A DNA stretch of 5,898 nucleotides. Origin: an uncultured Planctomycetales bacterium (GTDB lineage: Bacteria; Planctomycetota; Planctomycetia; Isosphaerales; Isosphaeraceae). Below are positions 1 through 5,889 of the stretch, in pieces. The position numbers were made by a program, and so were the translations under genes. The DNA lies in assembly GCA_937907525.1 (NCBI GenBank), contig CALCIB010000279.1, positions 1 through 5,898 of the forward strand. The letters run 5' to 3'. Positions within the stretch are counted from its first letter, which is position 1; every line of letters begins with the position of its first letter. The notes beneath the pieces are model-generated. The model searched no databases. It was not told where the DNA came from and saw nothing but the letters and a program-made list of their open reading frames with translations.

Positions 1-82
1 GATCGCCGCGGCCTCCGAAAAAGTGTCGGGTCGTCAGCCCGGTGGGAGAGGGGACCGACCGCGCGAGCCGGATCGTCATTAA

Positions 83-88
83 TACAAT
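83..88 (+). promoter_or_regulatory. Possible -10 box of the epimerase/hydrolase operon
   Basis: TACAAT, one mismatch from the consensus -10, lies in the only A/T-rich patch (77-90) upstream of the first gene and would give a 5' leader of about 37 bases before ATG 132. No convincing -35 hexamer is found 16-18 bases upstream, so this is weak. If real, it also argues against the GTG start at 42. Confidence 0.22.
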
Positions 89-131
89 CCATTCCTCCCG
101 AATCCCAGATCGAAACGTCGTGGCCAGACCC

Positions 132-1331
132 ATGCAGGCCAAGTCCGCTCCCTCCATTCGTCGCCTCACGCTCCACCGCGTCGCGGTCCCGCTCAAAAAG
201 CCGGTGAAGCACGCCTCGCATGAGCGAACCGAGAGCGAGAACCTGATCGTCCGCGTCGACCTGGACGACGGCTCCGTCGGTTTCGGCGAGGGCGTCCCGC
301 GCGATTACGTCACGGGCGAGACGATCGAGACCGCCTTCGCCGCGCTCGCCAGGGCCGACTGGCCCCGCGCGATCGGCCGGCCGGCGGATTTCGCCGAACT
401 GGTCAAGACGCTTGAGGGTCTTTCGCTCGCCGAGATCGACGCCGACCCTCGCGGCATGTTCGGCAACGCCGCGCGATGCGCCTTGGAACTCGCCGTGCTG
501 GACGCCTACGGCCGGGCCTTCGGCAAGTCGTTGGGCGACGCCGTGGGGCTCGTGGACGCTCCGGGGCTGGAGCGCTTCGACCGTCCCCGCCCCGTCCGCT
601 ACAGCGCGGCGATCACCGCGGAGTCGAAGCGGAGGGAGATCGTCTCGGCGGTCAAGTTCCGCCTCTACGGCTTCCGCGACGTCAAGATGAAGGTCGGCGT
701 CGCCGGCCAGGACGACCCCGCGCGGCTGGAGCGCGTCCGCCGCGTCCTGGGCCGTCGGGTCGACGTCCGGATCGACGCCAACGAGGCGTGGCGGGCCGAC
801 GAGTTGATCGATCGCGTCGCCCCGTTGCTTCGCTTCCGGCCGTCGCTTCTGGAGCAGCCGGTCCCCCACGCCGAGGTCGACGCCCTGGCCGAACTCCGGC
901 CGCGACTGGGGCTGCCGGTGATGCTCGACGAATCGCTCTGCGGCCTTCCCGACGGCGAGACGGCCGTCGCGCGCGGGACCGCCGACTTCTTCAACGTCCG
1001 TCTCTCCAAGTGCGGCGGACTCGTTCCGTCGCTGCGGCTGATCGCGCTGGCCCGCCGCGTCGGGCTTGGCGTTCAGCTTGGATGTCACCCGGGCGAGACC
1101 GCGATCCTCTCCGCGGCCGGTCGCCACGTCGCCTGCCGGGTCGATGGGATTCGCCATCTGGAAGGCTCTTACGACCGCCACATCCTCCGCGCCAACGTCA
1201 CGCGCGACGACTTGACGTTCGGCTACGGCGGCCGCGCCCGCCCGATCGCCGGCCCCGGCCTGGGAGTCGCCGTCGACCCCGAGATGCTGGCCGCGATGAC
1301 CACGGAGACGAGGGAGATCGACCATGGCTGA
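132..1331 (+). CDS. Enolase-superfamily enzyme, MLE / dipeptide-epimerase-like subgroup
   Basis: A 399-residue protein of the mandelate racemase/muconate lactonizing enzyme family, a cytoplasmic Mg-dependent enzyme that abstracts a proton alpha to a carboxylate. The N-terminal capping domain (about residues 10-130) has the run GFGEGVPRDYVTGET. The barrel domain keeps the complete MLE-subgroup active site: KMK at 185-187 (general base lysine), metal ligands D215 (in DANEAW), E241 (in LLEQP) and D266 (in MLDES), and the second catalytic lysine K293 (in LSKCGG). This favours an epimerase, cycloisomerase or o-succinylbenzoate-synthase-like reaction. The DxD motif of Ala-Glu epimerases is not seen at the corresponding C-terminal position, where EGSYD (344-348) stands, so the substrate is open. 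ATG at 132 is chosen over an in-frame GTG at 42: family homology begins just after it, and the 30 extra codons are AT-richer and unlike the rest. No clear Shine-Dalgarno sequence precedes ATG 132. The 3' end overlaps the next gene by 8 bp. Family is certain, exact reaction is not. Confidence 0.88.
   Translation: MQAKSAPSIRRLTLHRVAVPLKKPVKHASHERTESENLIVRVDLDDGSVGFGEGVPRDYVTGETIETAFAALARADWPRAIGRPADFAELVKTLEGLSLAEIDADPRGMFGNAARCALELAVLDAYGRAFGKSLGDAVGLVDAPGLERFDRPRPVRYSAAITAESKRREIVSAVKFRLYGFRDVKMKVGVAGQDDPARLERVRRVLGRRVDVRIDANEAWRADELIDRVAPLLRFRPSLLEQPVPHAEVDALAELRPRLGLPVMLDESLCGLPDGETAVARGTADFFNVRLSKCGGLVPSLRLIALARRVGLGVQLGCHPGETAILSAAGRHVACRVDGIRHLEGSYDRHILRANVTRDDLTFGYGGRARPIAGPGLGVAVDPEMLAAMTTETREIDHG
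1311..1316 (+). promoter_or_regulatory. Shine-Dalgarno site of the hydrolase gene
   Basis: AGGGAG, 7 bases before ATG 1324, lies inside the last codons of the epimerase gene. It fixes the hydrolase start and, with the 8-bp gene overlap, indicates translational coupling. Confidence 0.6.
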
Positions 1332-2184
1332 GGCCGAGCCCGCGATCGCCGAGTCGATCTTCACCGCCTCCGACGGCTACCCCCTCCACGTCGCCTCCTG
1401 GCCGGCCCTCGGCGAGTCGCGCGGGCGGGTCGTGGTCCTGCACGGGGTCCAGAGCCATTCGGGCTGGTATCACGGCCTGGGAAGTCGGCTGGCCGCGGCT
1501 GGCTACGACGCCTCGTTCCCCAACCGCCGCGGCTCCGGCCCCAACCGGCAAGACCGCGGCCACGCCCCCTCGGCCGTCCGGCTCGTCGATGACGTTCTCG
1601 AATGGATCGCCCGCCTGAAGGCCGAGGCGCCCGCCCTTCCCGTCGCGCTGGGGGGGATCAGTTGGGGGGGGAAGCTCGCCGTGCTGGCCGCCGTCCGCCG
1701 CCCCGACCTGGTCGCCGCGCTGGCGCTGATCTGCCCCGGCCTTCAGCCGCGCGTCGGCGTGTCACTGGGCGAGAAGCTCCGCATCGCCCGCGCCGTCTTC
1801 CTCAACCGTCGCCAGACCTTCCCCATCCCCCTGGCCGATCCGGCGCTCTTCACCGACGACCCGGACAAGCAAGAGTACATCCGAACCGACCCCCTGGGGC
1901 TCCGCGAGGCGACCGCCGGCTTGCTCCTGGCGAGCTTCCTCATCGACCGCCGAATCCGACGCGCCCCGCGCAAGCTGACCACGCCGACGCTCCTGATGCT
2001 CGCCGGCCGCGACCGGATCGTCGACAACGAACGCACCCGCCGCTACTTCGCCCGGATCGCCGCCGCGGATCGCGAAATCATCGAATACTCCGAAGGTTGC
2101 CACACCCTCGAATTCGACCCCGACCCCGACCGCTACGCCGACGACCTGGCCGCCTGGCTGCGTCCCAGGATGCGGACGGGCTGA
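1324..2184 (+). CDS. Alpha/beta-hydrolase, serine aminopeptidase / monoacylglycerol lipase type
   Basis: A 286-residue alpha/beta-hydrolase resembling the Hydrolase_4 (serine aminopeptidase S33 / lysophospholipase) group. Visible elements in order: the HGVQSH turn at residues 40-45, which supplies the oxyanion hole after a hydrophobic beta strand (VVVLHG); FPNRRGSGPN, matching the D/N-x-RGxGxS region of this group; the nucleophile elbow GISWGG with Ser113; Asp230 in GRDRIVD as the acid; and His260 in EGCHTLEFD as the base. The triad is complete and the length is normal for the family. No signal peptide or membrane segment is seen, so it is probably cytoplasmic. It likely cleaves an ester or amide of small hydrophobic or peptide substrates; specificity cannot be told. 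It starts 8 bp before the epimerase stop and has a good Shine-Dalgarno sequence, so the two are co-expressed. Two G homopolymers flank the Ser113 codon, but the frame is intact. Confidence 0.88.
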   Translation: MAEAEPAIAESIFTASDGYPLHVASWPALGESRGRVVVLHGVQSHSGWYHGLGSRLAAAGYDASFPNRRGSGPNRQDRGHAPSAVRLVDDVLEWIARLKAEAPALPVALGGISWGGKLAVLAAVRRPDLVAALALICPGLQPRVGVSLGEKLRIARAVFLNRRQTFPIPLADPALFTDDPDKQEYIRTDPLGLREATAGLLLASFLIDRRIRRAPRKLTTPTLLMLAGRDRIVDNERTRRYFARIAAADREIIEYSEGCHTLEFDPDPDRYADDLAAWLRPRMRTG

Positions 2185-2190
2185 GGGCGC

Positions 2191-2229
2191 CGTTCCGTCC
2201 CCTCTCCCGGCGGGGGAGGGGACGGAACG
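2191..2229. terminator. Hairpin between convergent genes, probable bidirectional terminator
   Basis: A long inverted repeat lies 6 bases after the hydrolase stop and 22 bases before the msrB stop. The arms 2191-2208 and 2212-2229 pair over 18 bp with one G-T wobble and a 3-base loop (2209-2211). On the plus strand TCTCTT follows, a poor U tract; on the minus strand there is none. Its position fits a shared transcription end or an mRNA 3' stabiliser. It could also be a copy of a dispersed intergenic repeat, since 12 bases of its arm recur at 44-55. Confidence 0.65.
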
Positions 2230-2251
2230 TCTCTTGGCCAAAGCGGATCGA

Positions 2252-2830
2252 TCAGGGCGTCGATGGCGCGGCCTTGGCCGTCCTGGATCGCGTCTTGCTC
2301 GCCCGGCGGGTCGACGTCGCGCGGGTGGGTGTTCCGTCGAGCTTGAGCGCCAGCGAGTTGATGCAGTAGCGCAGGCCGGTCGGCGGCGGGCCGTCGTTGA
2401 AGACGTGGCCGAGGTGCGCGCCGCAGCGGGCGCACGTCACCTCGATTCGAAGCTCGGGCGTGCTTCGGTCGTAGCCGCGGGCGAGGGCCCTGGCGCTGAT
2501 CGGCCGCCAGAAGCTGGGCCAGCCGGTGCCGGATTCGAACTTGGTCCGGGCGTCGAACAGCTCGGCTCCGCAGCAGACGCAGAGGAACTTCCCCTTGTAG
2601 TGGCCCGTCGCGTAGCGGCCCGAGAACGCCGGCTCGGTCGCCTTCCGCCGCGTGACGAGGAACTGGTCGATCGACAACAGCCTTTGCCACTCCGCGTCGG
2701 TCTTGAAGACCCGCTCGGGCGGCTTGGGCGCGTCCTTGTCGGCGCTCAGGATCGCCTCCTGGGCCGTGGCGACGGTCGACGGCAAGACGAACAAAGCGGC
2801 GACGGCGAGGGTCGTGACGGTCGTTCTCAT
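2252..2830 (-). CDS. msrB: Exported peptide-methionine (R)-S-oxide reductase MsrB
   Basis: A 192-residue MsrB (SelR domain) that reduces the R form of methionine sulfoxide in proteins. Residues 1-23 form a signal peptide (basic MR start, hydrophobic core, ATAQEA cleavage region, no lipobox), so it should act in the periplasm. The catalytic domain runs from about residue 40 to 165: EPAFSGRY, zinc-binding CVCC (C84, C87) and CARC (C133, C136), SGTGWPSF, GAHLGHVFNDGP and the catalytic Cys156 in RYCINS. The recycling Cys of the SGCGWPSF motif of E. coli and Neisseria MsrB is Thr102 here, so this is a one-Cys type. The tail after residue 164 is a basic Thr/Ser/Arg/Lys/Ala stretch not typical of the family. 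ATG 2830 is preferred to ATG 2869 because it has a Shine-Dalgarno sequence and begins the signal peptide directly. It lies 52 bp downstream of the metallopeptidase gene on the same strand; TAAAAT at 2868-2873 could be part of a private promoter. Confidence 0.93.
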   Translation of the reverse strand: MRTTVTTLAVAALFVLPSTVATAQEAILSADKDAPKPPERVFKTDAEWQRLLSIDQFLVTRRKATEPAFSGRYATGHYKGKFLCVCCGAELFDARTKFESGTGWPSFWRPISARALARGYDRSTPELRIEVTCARCGAHLGHVFNDGPPPTGLRYCINSLALKLDGTPTRATSTRRASKTRSRTAKAAPSTP

Positions 2831-2836
2831 GGATCG

Positions 2837-2841
2837 CCCCT
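2837..2841 (-). promoter_or_regulatory. Shine-Dalgarno site of msrB
   Basis: AGGGG on the minus strand, 6 bases upstream of ATG 2830. It decides the start in favour of the 192-residue form that opens with the signal peptide. Confidence 0.6.
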
Positions 2842-2882
2842 GGTTGAAGCCGGAGAGTTCCACGACCATTTTACCGGGACGT

Positions 2883-4346
2883 CTAGTCCTGGGGGGCGTC
2901 GACCGGCTCGACGGTTCGCGGCGAGGGCTTCATCTCGGTCTTGCCGGCCTTGAAGGCGGCCTCCAGCAACGGGGCGGAAGCGGCGGGGGTGAAGCCCTCG
3001 ACGACGGCCACGTCGGCCCCCCGGCGCTCGACGACCCGGCAGTCGCCGTCGATCGACCGCCAGAGCGAGTCGGGGATCTCGGCCGGCTGATACTTGGCCT
3101 CGCCCATCCGGGAGGTTTGGTGGCGGGCGTAGGCGCGGGCGAACTCGCGGGCGTCGTCCTCCGAGTCCCAGGTGGTCGCCCAGATCAGGGCGAGCTTGTC
3201 GTTGGGCCCCTCGAAGACGGCGTAGCGGTCGCCGTCCCAGCCGGCGGCCGCGGCCTTGCCGTCGTGCTGGCGCAAAAGGACCGCCGTCTGCATCTCGCCC
3301 ATGACGTTCCGCGCAACCTCCCTCCAGCCCGCGCCGGGGTCCAGCTCGCCCAGGTCGATCAGCGCCGGGTAATCGGGATCGGCCTTGTACTTGTTCGGGT
3401 GGAGAATCTGCTCGGTGGACAGGGGAGGGTCGAGATAAGCCGCGTCGATCCCCCCCCAGCCGTCGTCGTTGGCGAGCCTGGCGCAGAAGACCAGGCCGCG
3501 GATGTAGGGGAACATCATCGACTCGGCGATGATCGGCGGCGCCTTCTTGAGCATCTGGCCGCTTCCCAGCGACGTCATGAACGGCATCATCAACTCCAGG
3601 CCGCGGCCGAGCCCCTCGGCGGGGAGCTTGACGATTTGGGAGCCGTCCCAATCCTCCTGGCCGGCCGCCATCATCGCGAGGGTGGCCTCCCCCTCGATCA
3701 GCGCCGAGACGGCCAGCGACTGGTCGTCGTTCTTCTTGGTGGCCTCGTGCAGGTCGTCGAGGTCGTAGTGCTGGTCGGACAGGGCGTGCGTCATCTCGTG
3801 GGCGATGACGGTCTTGTTCTCGTCCTTGTCGAACCCGCCCGTCTTGCCGAGGAACCGCTCAAGGAACGTGGGAGGCTCGTTCCGCTTCTCCTCCGGCTCC
3901 TCGATCATGAACATCGTCTTGGTCTTGGGATCGTAATAGGCGGCGATCTCCTCCGAGTAGACGTCGACGAGGAACTTCTTCAGGTCGAGGTCGGCGGGGG
4001 TCAGGCCGAAGGCGCGATAGGTCTTCTCCATGCCGTCGAACTCTTCCGGCGTCATGTCCTGCTCGAAGTCCTTGAGAAGCATGTCCTGAAGCTTCTCGCG
4101 CTTGGTGACGTCGCGCTTGACCTCGTGGCGGAACGGAATCCCGCGCAGCCGGGGCAGGATCTTCTCGAACGCCTCCTTGTAGCGGATCTGGGCGTCGTTG
4201 GGCTTCCCCTCGTCAGCCAGGTCGTCGCCCGTCTTCAGCAGGTCGAGCCCGGCCTTGACGTCCGCGCGGTCCTCGGCCGCGGCGAGGCCGATTGGAATCG
4301 AAACGGCGAGGATTAGCAGAAGCGAAAGCGACGGACGGACGGACAT
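2883..4346 (-). CDS. Secreted zinc-metallopeptidase-like protein (HEMTH ... EGEA)
   Basis: A 487-residue exported protein. Residues 1-24 are a signal peptide ending in AAA-ED, with a strongly hydrophobic leucine/isoleucine core. A helical, TPR-like stretch follows (about 27-70). The central part carries YYDPKTKT (137-144), as commonly precedes the active site in secreted bacterial metallopeptidases, then HEMTH at 183-187 followed by ALSDQHYDL, and ALIEGEA with Glu218 and Glu220 31-33 residues downstream. The two histidines and one of these glutamates would bind zinc, with Glu184 as the general base, as in gluzincins. The C-terminal half (about 250-480) has no motif I know. The protein may cleave envelope or periplasmic proteins, but activity is inferred from the motif only. 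AGGGA at 4357-4361 serves as ribosome site for ATG 4346, with a rather long spacer. It lies 63 bp after the membrane-protein gene and 52 bp before msrB, all on the same strand. No gene symbol is justified. Confidence 0.82.
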   Translation of the reverse strand: MSVRPSLSLLLILAVSIPIGLAAAEDRADVKAGLDLLKTGDDLADEGKPNDAQIRYKEAFEKILPRLRGIPFRHEVKRDVTKREKLQDMLLKDFEQDMTPEEFDGMEKTYRAFGLTPADLDLKKFLVDVYSEEIAAYYDPKTKTMFMIEEPEEKRNEPPTFLERFLGKTGGFDKDENKTVIAHEMTHALSDQHYDLDDLHEATKKNDDQSLAVSALIEGEATLAMMAAGQEDWDGSQIVKLPAEGLGRGLELMMPFMTSLGSGQMLKKAPPIIAESMMFPYIRGLVFCARLANDDGWGGIDAAYLDPPLSTEQILHPNKYKADPDYPALIDLGELDPGAGWREVARNVMGEMQTAVLLRQHDGKAAAAGWDGDRYAVFEGPNDKLALIWATTWDSEDDAREFARAYARHQTSRMGEAKYQPAEIPDSLWRSIDGDCRVVERRGADVAVVEGFTPAASAPLLEAAFKAGKTEMKPSPRTVEPVDAPQD

Positions 4347-4409
4347 GGTTCGGTCTTCCCTGGACGTCGGTGGATGCGAGTCGAGTCGTCGGAGCCGGAC
4401 GAGGGAATC

Positions 4410-5615
4410 TTAGCGGATGGAGGAGCGACGGTAAATCGGCGACCGGGCCGGCGACGGCGGCGCCGCGGGGGTCGAATCGGCCGCCGCCGGCGTTGCGGCC
4501 GCGGCCGTCGCCGGGATCCGCAGGAGTTGTCGGGCGGCCACGACGCGCGCCTCGTCGGGACTTCGAGGGCCGCCGCGGGCGTGGAGCGAGCGATTCAGGC
4601 GATTGCAAAGGAAGTCCAGGACCGCCGGCTCCGGAAGGCCAAGCGCCCGGAGGATGCGGACCTCCGCGTCGCTCGTGAGCCTCCCCTTGTTGCGGATCAG
4701 GATCGCCTCGGCGTGCTCGCGGACGCCGGGGTCGCAGCTCCGGCCGAACTGGTCGCAAAGGTCCTCGATGGCCTTGCCCGCGACGGCGGGATCGCTCTTC
4801 AGGATCACGCGCAATTGATGGCGGAAGTCGTCCCGCTCGTCCACGATCCGCTGGGCGTCGGCGAGCTTGATCCGCTCCAGGTCTTCCTCCTGGCGACGCT
4901 CCATCTCCGCGCGCTGGATCGCCTTGAGCTCGGCCTCCTGGCGGATCCGCTCCATCATCTCCTCCTGCGTCGGCAGCGGGGCCGGCGCGGCCGGCGCGAC
5001 CCTGGCGACGACGGCGGGCGCGGGCTTCGCTTCCGGTTGCGGCTCCGGTTCCGCTTCCGCGGCGGGATCGGCGAACGCCGGCGACCCCGAGGCGATCGAG
5101 ATTCGCGGTTGTTCCTCGACGGCCGGCTCCGGCGCGGGCGTCGGCTTCGCTTCGGGAGCGGGAGTCGCGACGACGGCCTCGGCGGGCTTGGGCGGCGGGT
5201 TTGATTCCGCCGACGGCGCGGGGCGGCCGTCAAGAGTCAGCGGCAACGGGAGTGAAACGTCGTCCCTGGCGAACGCCGCGTCCGCCGCCGAGGCGCGCGC
5301 GACGGCGTCGTCCGCGCTCGCGACCGCCGCGGCAGCGGGTTTCGACGACGGCGGCAAGGGCGTCGCGGGCCGCACGATCGGCTCGACGTAAGCGTGATAA
5401 CCAAAGAGCAGGGCGAGCGTGACGACCATCGCGACCGGCAACATCAGCACGGGGTGCATCCCCCGATTGCGATACTGGATCACGACCACCGGCTCCGGCG
5501 TCGCCGAGGGCCCCTGGCCGACGCTCGCGACCGCCTCGGCCGCGGAATCGACGGCGGCGGGGGCGACGGGTTCCAACAAGGCGGAATCGAGATCGAAATC
5601 GGGATTGTCGATCAT
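4410..5615 (-). CDS. Single-pass membrane protein with Pro/Ala spacer, coiled coil and Cys-containing C-domain
   Basis: I do not recognise this 401-residue protein. An acidic N-terminal part (1-48) is followed by YRNRGMHP and one membrane helix (about 56-74); the arginines before the helix suggest the N-terminus is inside and the rest in the periplasm. Residues 78-215 form an Ala/Pro/Glu-rich spacer with repeated PEAKP and EPEP-like units. Residues 216-273 are a charged, heptad-like helix (rich in EE, ER, RQE, KL), probably a coiled coil. Residues about 274-368 look like a compact helical domain with Cys287, Cys294 and Cys337, and the last 30 residues are again Ala/Pro/Ser-rich and end basic. 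The layout recalls TonB or TolA, but no sequence match to their C-terminal domains is evident. ATG 5615 is preferred to the upstream in-frame GTG 5678 because of its Shine-Dalgarno sequence. It is the first gene of the minus-strand cluster. A real gene: biased codon use and ordered domain structure support it. Confidence 0.8.
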   Translation of the reverse strand: MIDNPDFDLDSALLEPVAPAAVDSAAEAVASVGQGPSATPEPVVVIQYRNRGMHPVLMLPVAMVVTLALLFGYHAYVEPIVRPATPLPPSSKPAAAAVASADDAVARASAADAAFARDDVSLPLPLTLDGRPAPSAESNPPPKPAEAVVATPAPEAKPTPAPEPAVEEQPRISIASGSPAFADPAAEAEPEPQPEAKPAPAVVARVAPAAPAPLPTQEEMMERIRQEAELKAIQRAEMERRQEEDLERIKLADAQRIVDERDDFRHQLRVILKSDPAVAGKAIEDLCDQFGRSCDPGVREHAEAILIRNKGRLTSDAEVRILRALGLPEPAVLDFLCNRLNRSLHARGGPRSPDEARVVAARQLLRIPATAAAATPAAADSTPAAPPSPARSPIYRRSSIR

Positions 5616-5852
5616 GGTGTCAACCTCTCGCGGCCGCGCGTTCCAATCCGAACGATTGTCCCCGACTCCACGCCCCACGCCCAGGGGAGTTTCCCGAAAT
5701 CAACGTGGTCCTCGCTTTACCGAGGCGACTCATGGACGGCCTAAACGGACAAGTGGACTTCGACTTCGCGGACATCTAGACTCGATACGAATCAGGCCAG
5801 TTGAATCTAGTCGATGGAAGTGGGTACTCGAATCGGCGAAGTGGCGCGCGAA
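5616..5852. other. Intergenic region upstream of the membrane-protein gene
   Basis: This gap should hold the promoter of the minus-strand cluster, but I find no convincing -35/-10 pair. It is less GC-rich than the genes, especially 5690-5820. On the plus strand a 15-codon ORF (5732-5779) has GAGG at 5722-5725 as a possible ribosome site; it may be chance. Two near-copies of ATCTAG-TCGAT (around 5774-5786 and 5803-5815) are present, too short and imperfect to call an operator. Confidence 0.4.
5624..5628 (-). promoter_or_regulatory. Shine-Dalgarno site of the membrane-protein gene
   Basis: AGAGG on the minus strand, 8 bases upstream of ATG 5615. It selects the 401-residue form over the GTG 5678 extension, which has no such site. 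Confidence 0.55.
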
Positions 5853-5889
5853 GAAAGGCCCCCGATCCGGGAGGGATCGGGGGCCTTTC
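5853..5889. terminator. Intrinsic terminator-like stem-loop at the right edge
   Basis: A perfect 16-bp inverted repeat: arms 5853-5868 and 5874-5889 with a 5-base loop (GGGAG). The GC-rich core is flanked by GAAAGG and CCTTTC, so each strand ends the stem with a short T run, the usual form of a bidirectional intrinsic terminator. No plus-strand gene of ordinary size ends just before it, so it most likely ends a minus-strand gene lying to the right of the window, insulating it from the membrane-protein gene. Confidence 0.75.

Noticed and set aside
42..131. N-terminal extension of the epimerase from GTG 42
   Set aside because: No family homology, AT-richer codons, a possible -10 box inside it and a 12-base match to an intergenic hairpin; ATG 132 is better.
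476..1618. 380-codon open frame overlapping the epimerase and hydrolase
   Set aside because: An Arg/Pro-rich shadow in another frame of two genes with complete catalytic motifs.
2831..2869. Upstream ATG 2869 for msrB
   Set aside because: It would put 13 residues ahead of the signal peptide and lacks the Shine-Dalgarno sequence seen before ATG 2830.
2652..4316. 554-codon open frame on the plus strand
   Set aside because: It is antisense to the metallopeptidase gene and part of msrB. Its product is a low-complexity Leu/Gly/Val/Arg mix caused by high GC at third positions of the real genes, while the minus strand carries clear motifs.
4374..5204. 276-codon plus-strand frame opposite the membrane-protein gene
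   Set aside because: Arg/Gly-rich antisense shadow; the minus-strand product has an ordered membrane helix, spacer and coiled coil.
5616..5678. GTG 5678 start for the membrane-protein gene
   Set aside because: No ribosome site, and the added 21 residues look like translated intergenic sequence; ATG 5615 has AGAGG at a good distance.
5620..5733. 37-codon minus-strand ORF ending just before the membrane-protein gene
   Set aside because: Only a weak AGG before its ATG and an Arg/Gly/Ser-rich product without features; more likely part of the leader than a gene.
5815..5850. tRNA-like T-arm resemblance (TCGAATC)
   Set aside because: No matching acceptor, D or anticodon stems around it.
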